Assembly: GCA_964502215.1 (NCBI GenBank)
Contig: CAZCUN010000011.1
Coordinates: 1-64,000 of the forward strand
DNA: 64,000 bases
Source: JAALLB01 sp964502215
Lineage (GTDB): Bacteria > Pseudomonadota > Alphaproteobacteria > Rhizobiales > Rhizobiaceae
Direction: 5' to 3'
In this document: positions 34,227 through 43,047 of the stretch, piece by piece
Layout of the letters: each line of letters starts with the position of its first letter
How positions within the stretch are numbered: the first letter of the stretch is position 1
Translations under genes and position numbers: made by a program
The notes under the pieces: model-generated
What the model was told of the DNA's origin: nothing
Database searches by the model: none
Seen by the model: the letters and a program-made list of their open reading frames with translations, nothing else

Positions 34227-34733
34227 GAGGTTTGATGCTCTGATAGAGTTTGAAGAAATTTAGGGAATTTGGAGAAGTACGGGAAACTTTAACCGGGCGG
34301 ATTGGTTAAAGCTTCCCTTTACTAACACCCCACCACAAATAAATTTGCGAAAAGGCACATGGCTACTGGTCTATAGCAGGGGAACCAGACGTCATGTTTA
34401 GTAGCACCAGCCTATGCCTCGTGCTGTATCTTTTATAGCAACATTTGCGTGTATTTACAAACAAAAAGCAATCATAAGTTGCGTTGTACCTACGCTCTGA
34501 AATTAAAATTTTTACTATATAATTCAGTATCTTACTAGAAACAATTAGATTTCCTTAAGCCAATATAGCATTTTTCATGATTAATTTAGGTGAAAAAATA
34601 TAGAAATATCAATTTAACAAAAAAATGATTCGAAAGACATCAGAACTAAAAGCCTCGATTTTAAAAACCTCACAACAGCGCAATATACATTTTTACTGTA
34701 ATATAGACGCTATAAGTCAATAAAGCTGATTAG
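34227..34733. other. Gene-free region with strong inverted repeats, possible ncRNA
   Basis: No ORF of note. Two structured parts are visible. Arms GGGAAACTTTAACC (34281-34294) and GGTTAAAGCTTCCC (34304-34317) pair at 13 of 14 positions around a 9-nt loop. Between 34354 and 34418, outer segments GGCA/TGCC and GGCT/AGCC enclose CTGGT/ACCAG (34366-34370 with 34384-34388). On the reverse strand a promoter-like pair, TTGTAA (34455-34460), 17 nt, TATAAA (34432-34437), precedes this block. From 34461 to 34733 the sequence is AT-rich with nothing recognised. Confidence 0.45.
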
Positions 34734-35837
34734 CTATCGATCCAGCACATCTCTAATTTCTACAAGATTTGCACGTACTCGCAATAAGTCGAATCCTATT
34801 GCCTCCATGTGAGATTTGATAATGCTTGAAGCGCTACCATTCGCAACTAGAAAAGGCTGTGTATTTAAAACATCAGTCAGTTGTGAATCAATACGATCCC
34901 AAAGCTCATCAAGGTTTCTTTGCTCAAACACCCTTTGGAAATCAGAACGCATAGCCGTCAAAACACCATGATATGCGTAAAGCTGACCATAAGTGAACCA
35001 ATAACGATCATCTGCACGACGATCAAACCCAATAAAATTAGCATCAACCATTCGCTTTTGAAGGATATCTGATGTTGCCCCAATATCAGCAGTTACTCGG
35101 TCAAGGAATTGCAAAAGATTATCTGCTCTCGCATCAAACTCTGCATCACAAGAAGCAAGTTCTTCATTAAAAGTTGTAAAATGCTTCTGGGCTTCTTTCA
35201 ATTTTGCTTGTGTTGAAGGCTGTAAAAACGGTGGCGTGAAAGTGAATATCCAAGCGTTTTCACGGTAGTTTGCTGCTTCACGTGCTTTTTGCAAACTTTC
35301 ATTAATTGACGAAGTACCGCGAACACGCCCTAAGCGATCTACAAGCTCAATTGCAGTACGACGCACTGCCTGATTAACCCCAAGTTGAAAAGCAGCGCGA
35401 TTATCAAAAAACGGGGTTTCCTTCCAATCAACAACGAAGAAAAGACCTGCTTTATAAAGTGGGTTAGAAGGTAGCCAAGCGCCTTGGTTTACATTTTTAT
35501 CGATAAGATCAATTGAAACTTGAACCATCGCAGAAGGCTGACATGATCCATTAGCAAGTTCGTCTCCTGCGCTCGCTCCAACTTTTTCTATACTGTAAGC
35601 CTCAGCGTATTTTTCATTCCCGATAGACCAAAATTGCGTTATCGCAAATAAATAAGCGTAGCTCAGAAAAATAAAAACGAAAATGATAAAGACAGGAATT
35701 TTGACAAACCAACCCTTTCCGCTCAACCAAGCTTTGAATGTAACAAATGGCCAAAGCACCAAAGCTATAAGATAACCAATTCCTCTACCAATTAGTTCAA
35801 AGAGTTTAGAAAAAATATTGATCACTGGATCCAGCAT
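34734..35837 (-). CDS. DUF2333 family membrane protein
   Basis: 367-aa protein with a helical N-terminal membrane region (IGYLIALVLWPFVTF, then IPVFIIFVFIFLSYAYLFAI at ~47-67) and a large, probably periplasmic, helical domain. Conserved-looking parts are GAWLPSNPLYKAGLFFVVDWKETPFFDNRAAFQLGV (~118-152) and YWFTYGQLYAYHGVLTAMRSDF (~280). It matches my memory of DUF2333, function unknown. Last gene of the block running from 41959; 42 bp after the preceding gene. Confidence 0.75.
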   Translation of the reverse strand: MLDPVINIFSKLFELIGRGIGYLIALVLWPFVTFKAWLSGKGWFVKIPVFIIFVFIFLSYAYLFAITQFWSIGNEKYAEAYSIEKVGASAGDELANGSCQPSAMVQVSIDLIDKNVNQGAWLPSNPLYKAGLFFVVDWKETPFFDNRAAFQLGVNQAVRRTAIELVDRLGRVRGTSSINESLQKAREAANYRENAWIFTFTPPFLQPSTQAKLKEAQKHFTTFNEELASCDAEFDARADNLLQFLDRVTADIGATSDILQKRMVDANFIGFDRRADDRYWFTYGQLYAYHGVLTAMRSDFQRVFEQRNLDELWDRIDSQLTDVLNTQPFLVANGSASSIIKSHMEAIGFDLLRVRANLVEIRDVLDR

Positions 35838-35879
35838 GGCGTTCCCTTAGTTTGCATATATTCAGCTTTAAATACGCGC

Positions 35880-37139
35880 TTAGAGGTACAATTCCTCATA
35901 TGTTTTATCTCTATTTGTTAGATAGGTATTCTCTAGTGCCTTTGCCACAAAATCTGAATAGGCTTTTGACCAACTTTCACGATCACGATGAAAATCTGGG
36001 CGATTAAATTCAAACCGCGATATAAAATCAAACGGAATGTAATGCGAAATTAGCCGGTTTGTAAGCTCCATATCAGGATGCTCAGGCTCTGCCCTGCAAA
36101 GCGCAAACTTCAGATCATCTTCAACATTAGACATTTGGATATTTTTCCAGTCATCCGCTTCTTCAGTTGCCCAAACTATCAATGGAATAACATTATCATC
36201 TTTTACAGATTGCGCATTTTCACGTAGCCAGCGACGTACCCAGGTTTGATTGATTAAAGAATGCGGCAGTTCATCGCCATTTTGCTCAGCCAACGAAACA
36301 GCAGCCATATGCTTCCTAAAGTCAAGCAAACGGCTTCGCTCAATCCAAGAACCAAGTGGCGGTTGCAGGCGCTTACTCTTCTTCAAGAAATCATAAACGC
36401 GCGCATGATCATTAATATCAATATACCCCACCTGCCAAGGTTTGGACTTTCGAAACCCTTTAGCAGACGGGTCACAAATTACTGTAATCATATTTTCATC
36501 ATTGAAAACATAAACCCCGCCAAAATGATTTGCCCAGAAGGTTTCATGTCTAAATAAAACCTGCTCCGGCACGAGCGCATTATCACGTATGTCGCCCGTC
36601 TGCTGAACAATCTCAACCATTTCGTTCAGCATCTCATCATCGCGCCAAGCGTCTGGCTCTTTCAAGAGTTTATCAATCATCATGTTAAGATGATTGGTTT
36701 TCCCCGTGAGGTTTTTATGCGTTCCAATTTTAAATTCAACTTGCTCAAATGAAAGCAGGTCATCAATGTCATCAATCTCAAAGACATTATCTTCAATTTC
36801 ACCGAATACAACATCCTTGATCGTCAGCGCATAAAGCACACGGCGATTACTCTCAAAAAAATCAAGCATCAAGTCACCCGTATTAGAAAAAGACGTATGC
36901 ACCACAGAAAGCATTGCTTGCTCAGGCGATAAAATTATAAACCGTCGATTGACCTTCTTATGGTCAAGATAATCCATATCCCCCAAAGCCTCAGCCACCT
37001 CTGGAGAAAAGCCCGTCATATCAATACGGAATTCATCCAACTCAACAGGCTCCAATTCAAAAGCCTTCAAAGCGCGATTATACCGCTCAACTAAGTGAGG
37101 TTCATCAATGGTGAGAAGTTGGGTGAATGAATATGGCAT
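35880..37139 (-). CDS. Conserved hypothetical, 419 aa
   Basis: Acidic soluble protein without signal peptide or membrane helix that I cannot assign to a known function. Notable parts are an N-terminal VERYNRALKAFELEPVELDEF, a central RHETFWANHFGGVYVFNDENM (~193), a basic stretch and a Trp-rich C-terminal half (TWVRRWLREN, FHRDRESWSKAYSDF). Its ATG overlaps the mazF stop by 1 bp (TAATG), so its translation may be coupled to the toxin gene. Neighbours suggest it belongs with the AAA+, coiled-coil and DUF2333 proteins. Confidence 0.7.
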   Translation of the reverse strand: MPYSFTQLLTIDEPHLVERYNRALKAFELEPVELDEFRIDMTGFSPEVAEALGDMDYLDHKKVNRRFIILSPEQAMLSVVHTSFSNTGDLMLDFFESNRRVLYALTIKDVVFGEIEDNVFEIDDIDDLLSFEQVEFKIGTHKNLTGKTNHLNMMIDKLLKEPDAWRDDEMLNEMVEIVQQTGDIRDNALVPEQVLFRHETFWANHFGGVYVFNDENMITVICDPSAKGFRKSKPWQVGYIDINDHARVYDFLKKSKRLQPPLGSWIERSRLLDFRKHMAAVSLAEQNGDELPHSLINQTWVRRWLRENAQSVKDDNVIPLIVWATEEADDWKNIQMSNVEDDLKFALCRAEPEHPDMELTNRLISHYIPFDFISRFEFNRPDFHRDRESWSKAYSDFVAKALENTYLTNRDKTYEELYL

Positions 37140-37474
37140 TATCTAAACATTTCAATTAAACTATCAGAAATTTGTTTTGCTGTTTTTTGCTCAACTGAAC
37201 CTAATCGCTTTCTAAGCCTTGTTTTATCCAAAGCGCGCATTTGATCTAATGCGACTTGCCCTTTTGTATTCTGAAAAAGCACGTTTACACGACTAGGCCA
37301 CTTTTTTATAGTCGTTGTCATAGGGGCAAGTATCACAGTATTCAAAGTATTATTCATTTCATCAGGAGATATGATAATAGCAGGACGGATTTTTTGTATT
37401 TCAGAACCTATTGCTGGGTTCAAATCTACGAGCCAAACATCATTTCTAGTAAAAACTCGTTTGGCAGTTACCAT
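37139..37474 (-). CDS. mazF: MazF/PemK-type toxin endoribonuclease
   Basis: 111-aa type II toxin. The N-terminal strand motif DVWLVDLNPAIGSEIQKIRPAIIIS (~9-33, with the conserved G-x-E-x-x-K-x-R-P) and VILAPMTTTIKKWPSRV (~47) are diagnostic of mRNA-cleaving MazF/PemK proteins. QVALDQMRALDKTRL follows. ATG 37474 overlaps mazE by 7 bp. The stop overlaps the next gene's start by 1 bp. Appears intact. Confidence 0.9.
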   Translation of the reverse strand: MVTAKRVFTRNDVWLVDLNPAIGSEIQKIRPAIIISPDEMNNTLNTVILAPMTTTIKKWPSRVNVLFQNTKGQVALDQMRALDKTRLRKRLGSVEQKTAKQISDSLIEMFR

Positions 37475-37719
37475 GTCCACTCTTTATCATCAAATTCGTT
37501 TACGATTTCATCTCCAAGAACAGTTTCATCATCAACGTTTTCACTCATCGCTTTAAACGATTCTTCCCAACCTTCGCGCACTTTACGACTAGGTTTAATG
37601 ACAAGCGTGTCGCCATCAACTTGCAAATCTACTTGACCGTTTAAATTGCATTGTTCGAGAAGTGTTTTGGGAATCCTAATGCCTTGGGAATTTCCAATTT
37701 TGATAATATCTGCTTTCAT
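37468..37719 (-). CDS. mazE: MazE-type antitoxin (AbrB-like)
   Basis: 83-aa antitoxin. The N-terminal swapped-hairpin DNA-binding domain reads IIKIGNSQGIRIPKTLLEQC (~4-23), and the C-terminal tail is acidic and disordered (SENVDDETVLGDEIVNEFDD), as expected for wrapping around MazF. ATG 37719 is preceded by AAGGATTGAAGG; a TTG 9 nt upstream is possible. A perfect inverted repeat just upstream is the likely autoregulatory operator. Confidence 0.9.
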   Translation of the reverse strand: MKADIIKIGNSQGIRIPKTLLEQCNLNGQVDLQVDGDTLVIKPSRKVREGWEESFKAMSENVDDETVLGDEIVNEFDDKEWTW

Positions 37720-37733
37720 GACCTTCAATCCTT

Positions 37734-37756
37734 ATGTAATTACAATATAATTACAT
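37734..37756. promoter_or_regulatory. Palindromic operator upstream of mazE
   Basis: Perfect inverted repeat ATGTAATTA-CAATA-TAATTACAT (9-bp arms, 5-nt spacer), 14 nt before the mazE ATG and 11 nt after the AAA+ gene stop. Size and position fit a MazE/MazEF autorepression site. Confidence 0.7.
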
Positions 37757-37767
37757 TTATAAAAACA

Positions 37768-39675
37768 TCAATCATCCCAACGCCCATCTTCGCGCATTTT
37801 GGCTATCTCAGCCACGGCCTTTTCGCGTTGTCTCTCACGACGGATAATCTCTTCCACTGCTGCGTTGTCACTCTTGTCTGTATATCTAAATTCAGAGTCC
37901 GCGTAGCGGTTGATTTCTTGTAGAACCATATCGAGCGTGAACGGCCCTCGCAGTTCTTCGATCATGGCTTTCTTTTCATCATATGCTTTGTGCATGAAGT
38001 TTTCTGGTTTTTCGAACCACTCATCTGGTAGATCAATATCCATCGCACGCATCTTTATAGCGTCCGTGATGTTTTTGATCGCACGACCAGTAAAGCGTGG
38101 TTCAGCCAGTTTTATCATGTGCAGATACGTTCCCACATCCGCCATAGACTTGAGTTTGTTTTCTTTTTCAAACCGCTCATAAACTTTCAACAACCCTTCT
38201 TCTTCTGGTTTGTTGTGCTTGTCATAAGCCGTTATCACCGCTTCTTTGATTTCTTGTGCTGCAAGCAAATCATGATCGCCTAGTGGAATATCGTGATTCT
38301 TGCCAGCAAGTAGCGAAAAGATATCGATGTAATCATCGCGTGTTTGTGGGCCATCAACAAGCCACCTTGCCCCTGCCCTTTGGCGAAGTGCGTCGTCTAC
38401 ATTTTCTGGATAGTTTGAGAACATACCAAATGAACAATTACCGCGCACAACGGTTGTAGCGCCCGCAAAACTCTCCATCAGCACAGCCGTGACTTCTTGT
38501 TGGCCAGCAGATGCTTTATCGTCTGATCGCTTGGCAGCCACTTGGTCGATATCATCAATTGTACCAAAGCCAATGGTTTTAGTGTTTAAAACATTCGAAA
38601 CAAACTGCTTACAGTTTTGACCTGATTTACCTTGATAAGATGAGATTTGATCAACGCCAAAATTCTCATAAGTAAAACCATAACCCGCTATTTTACAGTA
38701 GTCATTAATCAAACCAGCAATCATCTGAATAAGAATGGTCTTGCCTGTACCAGGAGAACCATCACCAATGAAGGTGAATAAAAAACCACCCAGCTCCACA
38801 AACGGATTAAGTTGACGATCAAAGTCATAGGCCATTATCATCTTTGCAAGTTTCATCGACTGATACTTAGCAATGTGATTGCCGACAATTTCATCAGGGC
38901 GCTTAAACGTCATGACTAGAGGTTTAGTTTTCGCCCCAGGCGTTACATCAAATCCATTGAGTTCAAACCCATCAGTTTCTAATCGCAAATGCGTATTCTC
39001 AAATGAACCAAGCCCGTTAAAACGCCCCTTTCGTTGCAATAATTCTTCCAGCGCACGATCAGCAAAAGCACGAACACGTGATTGTAAAACCGTATCATCG
39101 CTTGCATCGGTTGCCGCCAAGTCCAAACCACCGACGAGCGACTTAAGCGCATCTTGTGGTGTATCAAAATTGAAGTTTGGTTCTTCAATGTCATTGGCAG
39201 GTTCGCCAGCCGTTTCTACAAACTGGTGTAGATAAGCGGAGGCTGCAAATGCTGCTACATAAGAAGATGCTTCTAAAAGTCCGCGATATTGCGCTGCTTC
39301 ATCACCCTCTAATGACGAAGACGCATTTTTCTTGCGTAGACTATCCAAGCCTGTTTGCTTGGCAAATTCATCCGAGATCGCAAGTGCAACGCCAAGCGCA
39401 CGTCGCGTCTTAAACAAAATCGCATGCTGCACAGGCGATAACATACTGTCATCAGCCTTCACACTAGAAAGCGTCTTTGTGAACTCAACCTCACGTGTAG
39501 ATTTTGAGCCAGCAGTAGAAACAGTCGAGACAAATCGCCTGCGCGTGCCAGCGAGTTCTGTCTTTGATTTAGTATCACTAGCTTCAAGCAAAATAAGTTT
39601 CGTCACCAGCGATTGTGCAGTTGTAATATGCTTGGCAATATCTTTTTCATTAATCGTTGTAAGGCCTGTATCCAT
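37768..39675 (-). CDS. AAA+ ATPase of unknown function
   Basis: 635-aa protein. The N-terminal ~290 residues are helical and unassigned. The AAA+ core has Walker A GSPGTGKT (~308), Walker B FGTIDDID (~373), sensor-1 and arginine finger in GMFSNYPENVDDALRQRAG (~415-433), and sensor-2 in EPRFTGRAIKNITDAIKMRA (~525). A charged C-terminal helix follows. It looks like a classical hexameric AAA+ remodeller. It is 1 bp from the 382-aa gene upstream and 49 bp from mazE. No family name could be assigned. Confidence 0.8.
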   Translation of the reverse strand: MDTGLTTINEKDIAKHITTAQSLVTKLILLEASDTKSKTELAGTRRRFVSTVSTAGSKSTREVEFTKTLSSVKADDSMLSPVQHAILFKTRRALGVALAISDEFAKQTGLDSLRKKNASSSLEGDEAAQYRGLLEASSYVAAFAASAYLHQFVETAGEPANDIEEPNFNFDTPQDALKSLVGGLDLAATDASDDTVLQSRVRAFADRALEELLQRKGRFNGLGSFENTHLRLETDGFELNGFDVTPGAKTKPLVMTFKRPDEIVGNHIAKYQSMKLAKMIMAYDFDRQLNPFVELGGFLFTFIGDGSPGTGKTILIQMIAGLINDYCKIAGYGFTYENFGVDQISSYQGKSGQNCKQFVSNVLNTKTIGFGTIDDIDQVAAKRSDDKASAGQQEVTAVLMESFAGATTVVRGNCSFGMFSNYPENVDDALRQRAGARWLVDGPQTRDDYIDIFSLLAGKNHDIPLGDHDLLAAQEIKEAVITAYDKHNKPEEEGLLKVYERFEKENKLKSMADVGTYLHMIKLAEPRFTGRAIKNITDAIKMRAMDIDLPDEWFEKPENFMHKAYDEKKAMIEELRGPFTLDMVLQEINRYADSEFRYTDKSDNAAVEEIIRRERQREKAVAEIAKMREDGRWDD

Positions 39676-39676
39676 C

Positions 39677-40825
39677 TTACATATTCCTCAAAACATGCCC
39701 GTCAGAAATGACGTGCTTTTGGTATCCATCAAAAATATCAGCTTCCTGACCAGACGCATAAATTGCTTGATAAGCTTCATGTGGCACAAGTGCATTACGT
39801 CTGAAGTCTGTGACGCCCATGCGCGTTGCTTCCAGATCGTCCGTATTGATATGAAAAGTCTCGCGTGCTGGCGTTCCTCCCCATAGCCCCCACTTTGCAG
39901 GTTTCTCGCTGATTGAAAAAACTTCCTGCATCGTCCACGTCATCAACCACGCATTTTCAGGTTTTTTAACCCGCATCAAAATTTTATCGACCTTTTCACC
40001 GTGCCGTGTAAAGGCTGAATGATAAAATGGCCCAAGCACAAAACGACGCAATTGCTTTGGATGCAAATGATCAAAATCCTGATCCATACTTTGTGCAATC
40101 GTTGATGGCATTAAGCTATAAGCAGAATTCTTCTCGCAAAACTCATCAAACTGAAGCGCAAGATCAGGGTTCAACAAGCCATCAACAGGCAGTTTGATAT
40201 TCACATGCTTGTTAAGTTTCCCAGAAGGGCTGACAAGCGTTTTGTTGATGTCCTCTGACGAGTCCTCAATCGTTGCCATATAGATCATCGGCAAGTTTGC
40301 TGAGCCATCATAAAAACCCCAATGCACCACATAATAAGGACGCTTTGTTTTTGGATTTACAGAAACACGAACAGTCTTTGGCAAGACAAGGGGAGAGAAA
40401 TGTTTACCGTCTTGAACCGCTTGCAAATAACGTCGCTCTGCCATCTGCATTTGCAAATCAGCAGGAAAGCTCTTAGCAGATAAAATATGATCAACCATAT
40501 TTTGGCGGAGAGTATCTTCATCTTCAAATTTACTCAAACGTTTGCTAGCACCTGCACGATCATTTTTTAAATCAAGAACATTTTGAAAAGCAGGAAAGCC
40601 GCTTTCTGTTTGGGAAACGCGAAACTTCTTTTCAAAAGAAATTTTATTCTCCCAACTGCGCAATGAATTTTGCAGTCGATCCAAATATCCGCTTATGATG
40701 CTTGCAATCACCCCGTGTTTATAGGCAGGAGATTGCTCCTCGCGCAGATAAGTATTCAAGCCCTCTAGGCCTGAACCCAGTGCCTTAAAATACTTCGAAG
40801 CTTGCTCTGTATCTTTTGAGTTCAT
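39677..40825 (-). CDS. Conserved hypothetical, 382 aa
   Basis: Soluble protein that I do not recognise. The N-terminal half is helical (KYFKALGSGLEGLNTYLREE, then RLSKFEDEDTLRQNMVDHIL). The C-terminal half is beta-rich (VSVNPKTKRPYYVVHWGFYD, LPMIYMATIEDSSED, NAWLMTWTMQEVFSISEKP) and ends in IFDGYQKHVISDGHVLRNM. No catalytic motif is apparent. It is adjacent to the AAA+ gene (1-bp gap) and therefore probably its partner. Confidence 0.7.
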   Translation of the reverse strand: MNSKDTEQASKYFKALGSGLEGLNTYLREEQSPAYKHGVIASIISGYLDRLQNSLRSWENKISFEKKFRVSQTESGFPAFQNVLDLKNDRAGASKRLSKFEDEDTLRQNMVDHILSAKSFPADLQMQMAERRYLQAVQDGKHFSPLVLPKTVRVSVNPKTKRPYYVVHWGFYDGSANLPMIYMATIEDSSEDINKTLVSPSGKLNKHVNIKLPVDGLLNPDLALQFDEFCEKNSAYSLMPSTIAQSMDQDFDHLHPKQLRRFVLGPFYHSAFTRHGEKVDKILMRVKKPENAWLMTWTMQEVFSISEKPAKWGLWGGTPARETFHINTDDLEATRMGVTDFRRNALVPHEAYQAIYASGQEADIFDGYQKHVISDGHVLRNM

Positions 40826-40873
40826 TAAAAAGCACCCTCATCCAGTGCTAATAACCAAATGAGGTTTTTAGTA

Positions 40874-41959
40874 TTACGATTGAACATAGTCAGCTGAATT
40901 ATGCTTCTTCATTACTTCATCAAAACGACGCGCAAAGGCTTCATCAGCAAGCTTTTTACGACGCTGAATGTCTTCTGTTGAAACCATGTTTTTCTCATGC
41001 ATCTCAAGCAAGTCACCAATATGAGACTGTGCCGCTGCACCAATACCAGCCATGGTAGTTTCAGCCGCTGTATCCACCTGATTACCAAGCGTATTGATCT
41101 TATGCGCCACATCTTGTTGAGCCGCAGTTTTCAACGAGTCTTCTAACGCCTTATAAAGAACAACGCGCTGTTCAGTATCAATCGTTAGTTTATTGATAAG
41201 CGTTTGTTGTGCTGCAAGTTGATTATTAAGCGAGTCCACAAAAGTTTGGAACATTGAGGTGTAACGCTCAAGCGTTTGACTTTCCACCAAAAGCTCCTGC
41301 TCTTTTGCCTGCGCTTTGTTATATTCAGTTGCAAGTTCTGAACGCTGTCCCTCAAGATCTGCACGTTGCGTTTGATGTGTTGATGCTGAAATCTGGTTTT
41401 CCATATCCATCAACATTGGGTTTAATTCTTCAATGCGAGCCTGCGTTGCTTCAAGTGTTTCCATTGCAGACTTACGGCGCTCAATGACTTTACGAAGAGA
41501 GGCTTCTGAACTTGCATAACGCGAGTCCAAAACATCTTTTTGAGATTGCAAAATACCAACAATCTTATCCGACTTACCAAGCAATTCTTGTAAGTTACCT
41601 GCCAAAGACATGTTGCGAACACGCTCTGAGCGCATACGTTGCATTTTTTGTTTTGAGAAAATCCCGATAAACTTTTCCCAGCCCGTATAGCTTTTCATGC
41701 TTTCAAACTCAGAACCAAAAACATTCGTCGCATCTTCAAGACCAATGATAAGGTCGGCCATATTGCCTTCCATAACTTTTTGCTGATTAAGAATATCGCT
41801 GATACGCGCATTTTCAATATCGAAGTCTGTTTCACCAATCGTGTCAGACTTTGCAAATTCATCCAGCACGACAGCACTTTGATCAAGCTTCGTCTTCATA
41901 TCCTCAACGGTAGAACGCGTCTTTTCAATTTCCGCGTCCAAATTTACTAAAGTAGCCAT
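40874..41959 (-). CDS. Coiled-coil protein, 361 aa
   Basis: Almost entirely helical and acidic, with long coiled coils (~1-60, ~110-260). A basic interruption GWEKFIGIFSKQKMQRMRSERV (~92-113) could bind membrane or nucleic acid. The pattern recalls TelA-like (toxic anion resistance) proteins, but I see no firm signature. First gene of the block that continues with the 382-aa, AAA+, mazEF, 419-aa and DUF2333 genes. Confidence 0.7.
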   Translation of the reverse strand: MATLVNLDAEIEKTRSTVEDMKTKLDQSAVVLDEFAKSDTIGETDFDIENARISDILNQQKVMEGNMADLIIGLEDATNVFGSEFESMKSYTGWEKFIGIFSKQKMQRMRSERVRNMSLAGNLQELLGKSDKIVGILQSQKDVLDSRYASSEASLRKVIERRKSAMETLEATQARIEELNPMLMDMENQISASTHQTQRADLEGQRSELATEYNKAQAKEQELLVESQTLERYTSMFQTFVDSLNNQLAAQQTLINKLTIDTEQRVVLYKALEDSLKTAAQQDVAHKINTLGNQVDTAAETTMAGIGAAAQSHIGDLLEMHEKNMVSTEDIQRRKKLADEAFARRFDEVMKKHNSADYVQS

Positions 41960-42053
41960 AAAATATTTCCCTCCAACAATATATCTTATTTATTATATAG
42001 GTATACAAACCGCTGTTTTTAAGAGCTTATAAAACGAAATACTTAATAAGTCT

Positions 42054-42401
42054 TCAGGATTTACCTGCACTTTGTAACTCTATTGGCGCACCATGCGGCG
42101 TTGCTAAAAGAGCAGCTTGCCAATCAGCCTTACGATTGTTGATTTCAGTTTCATTGGCAAGTGACTTTTGCATAACAATGGTCTCCAAAGCTTTCAACCA
42201 AAGCTCATAATAAGGAGTGCACCCATCATCAGCATGGATAGTCGTGCTTAAAACTTCCGCCCATTCGCCCCATGTAAAAGCATCTTTTTCATAAAGTCCG
42301 ATTACAAGCGCAAAAGCCTGCGCCTCCCACGGCTCACTGAAAACAGGTTCATTATCCTTTAAAATAATACCATCAAGCGTTTGAAGATTAGGCGCGTTCA
42401 A
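42054..42401 (-). CDS. Nitrile hydratase accessory protein (cobalt-type activator)
   Basis: 115-aa protein resembling the nitrile hydratase beta N-terminal domain (P14K/NhlE-like): FSEPWEAQAFALVIGLYEKDAFTWGEWAEVL (~19-49) and YYELWLKALETIVMQK. In the family it delivers cobalt to the alpha subunit by subunit swapping. The start is a TTG (42401) with GGGGA 7 nt upstream, 14 bp inside the beta gene; no upstream ATG is open. Confidence 0.85.
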   Translation of the reverse strand: MNAPNLQTLDGIILKDNEPVFSEPWEAQAFALVIGLYEKDAFTWGEWAEVLSTTIHADDGCTPYYELWLKALETIVMQKSLANETEINNRKADWQAALLATPHGAPIELQSAGKS

Positions 42402-43047
42402 GATAAGATCCCCAACAATCTACCATAACCGTATTACCCTCTTCTGCTTCTTCGCCAAATAATTCTTGTGCATCAAAACGGACTGAATAAAGCCACTCAG
42501 GATTTTCGCCCTCACCTTTTGCATTGCTATCTGGAAAAACGTGATGCCCTTGAACGCTTATAATCTGCCCAACCTTGCCGCGCACATATCGAGGTAAGCG
42601 CGTATGCCCTTGCGGATTTATATTAAGCGTTAGAACTTGCTCGCCAATCCCAAAACCTGGTTCAACACTAGATTCACGCGATACTGGCCCACCAGCAGCA
42701 AGCGCAGCTGGCATTTCATAGGGTGAGACAACACGTTTAACTTCGATACCGGGCATTTCAAGCTCGCCCGTTTTAAGCTCATGCGATGTCACCATATCAC
42801 GCTGCAACATCAGGTTTTGCAAGCCCGCCAACCAGATTTGATAATAGCTTTTTGTAAGATAAAAATCAGCGGGCAAGCTTTCGCGATTAAACCTGGAAAT
42901 ATCCAAATTCCATTGACCTGCGAACCCCATACCAACAGTCATAGCAAGCGCGCGCTTTTCCCAATCTGCATGAAAAACAGGTTCATCTTTTTCTGGTTCA
43001 ACAATACCGTAGCATTGCATGCCTCCCATATCGTGCGGGCCGTTCAC
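42388..43047 (-). CDS. nthB: Nitrile hydratase beta subunit
   Basis: 219-aa subunit beginning MNGPHDMGGMQCYG, the usual beta N-terminus. The C-terminal SH3-like domain contains RLPRYVRGKVGQI and FPDSNAKGEGENPEWLYSVRF. It starts with GTG at 43047, overlapping the alpha stop (GTGA). Together with alpha it hydrates nitriles to amides. Confidence 0.92.
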   Translation of the reverse strand: MNGPHDMGGMQCYGIVEPEKDEPVFHADWEKRALAMTVGMGFAGQWNLDISRFNRESLPADFYLTKSYYQIWLAGLQNLMLQRDMVTSHELKTGELEMPGIEVKRVVSPYEMPAALAAGGPVSRESSVEPGFGIGEQVLTLNINPQGHTRLPRYVRGKVGQIISVQGHHVFPDSNAKGEGENPEWLYSVRFDAQELFGEEAEEGNTVMVDCWGSYLERA

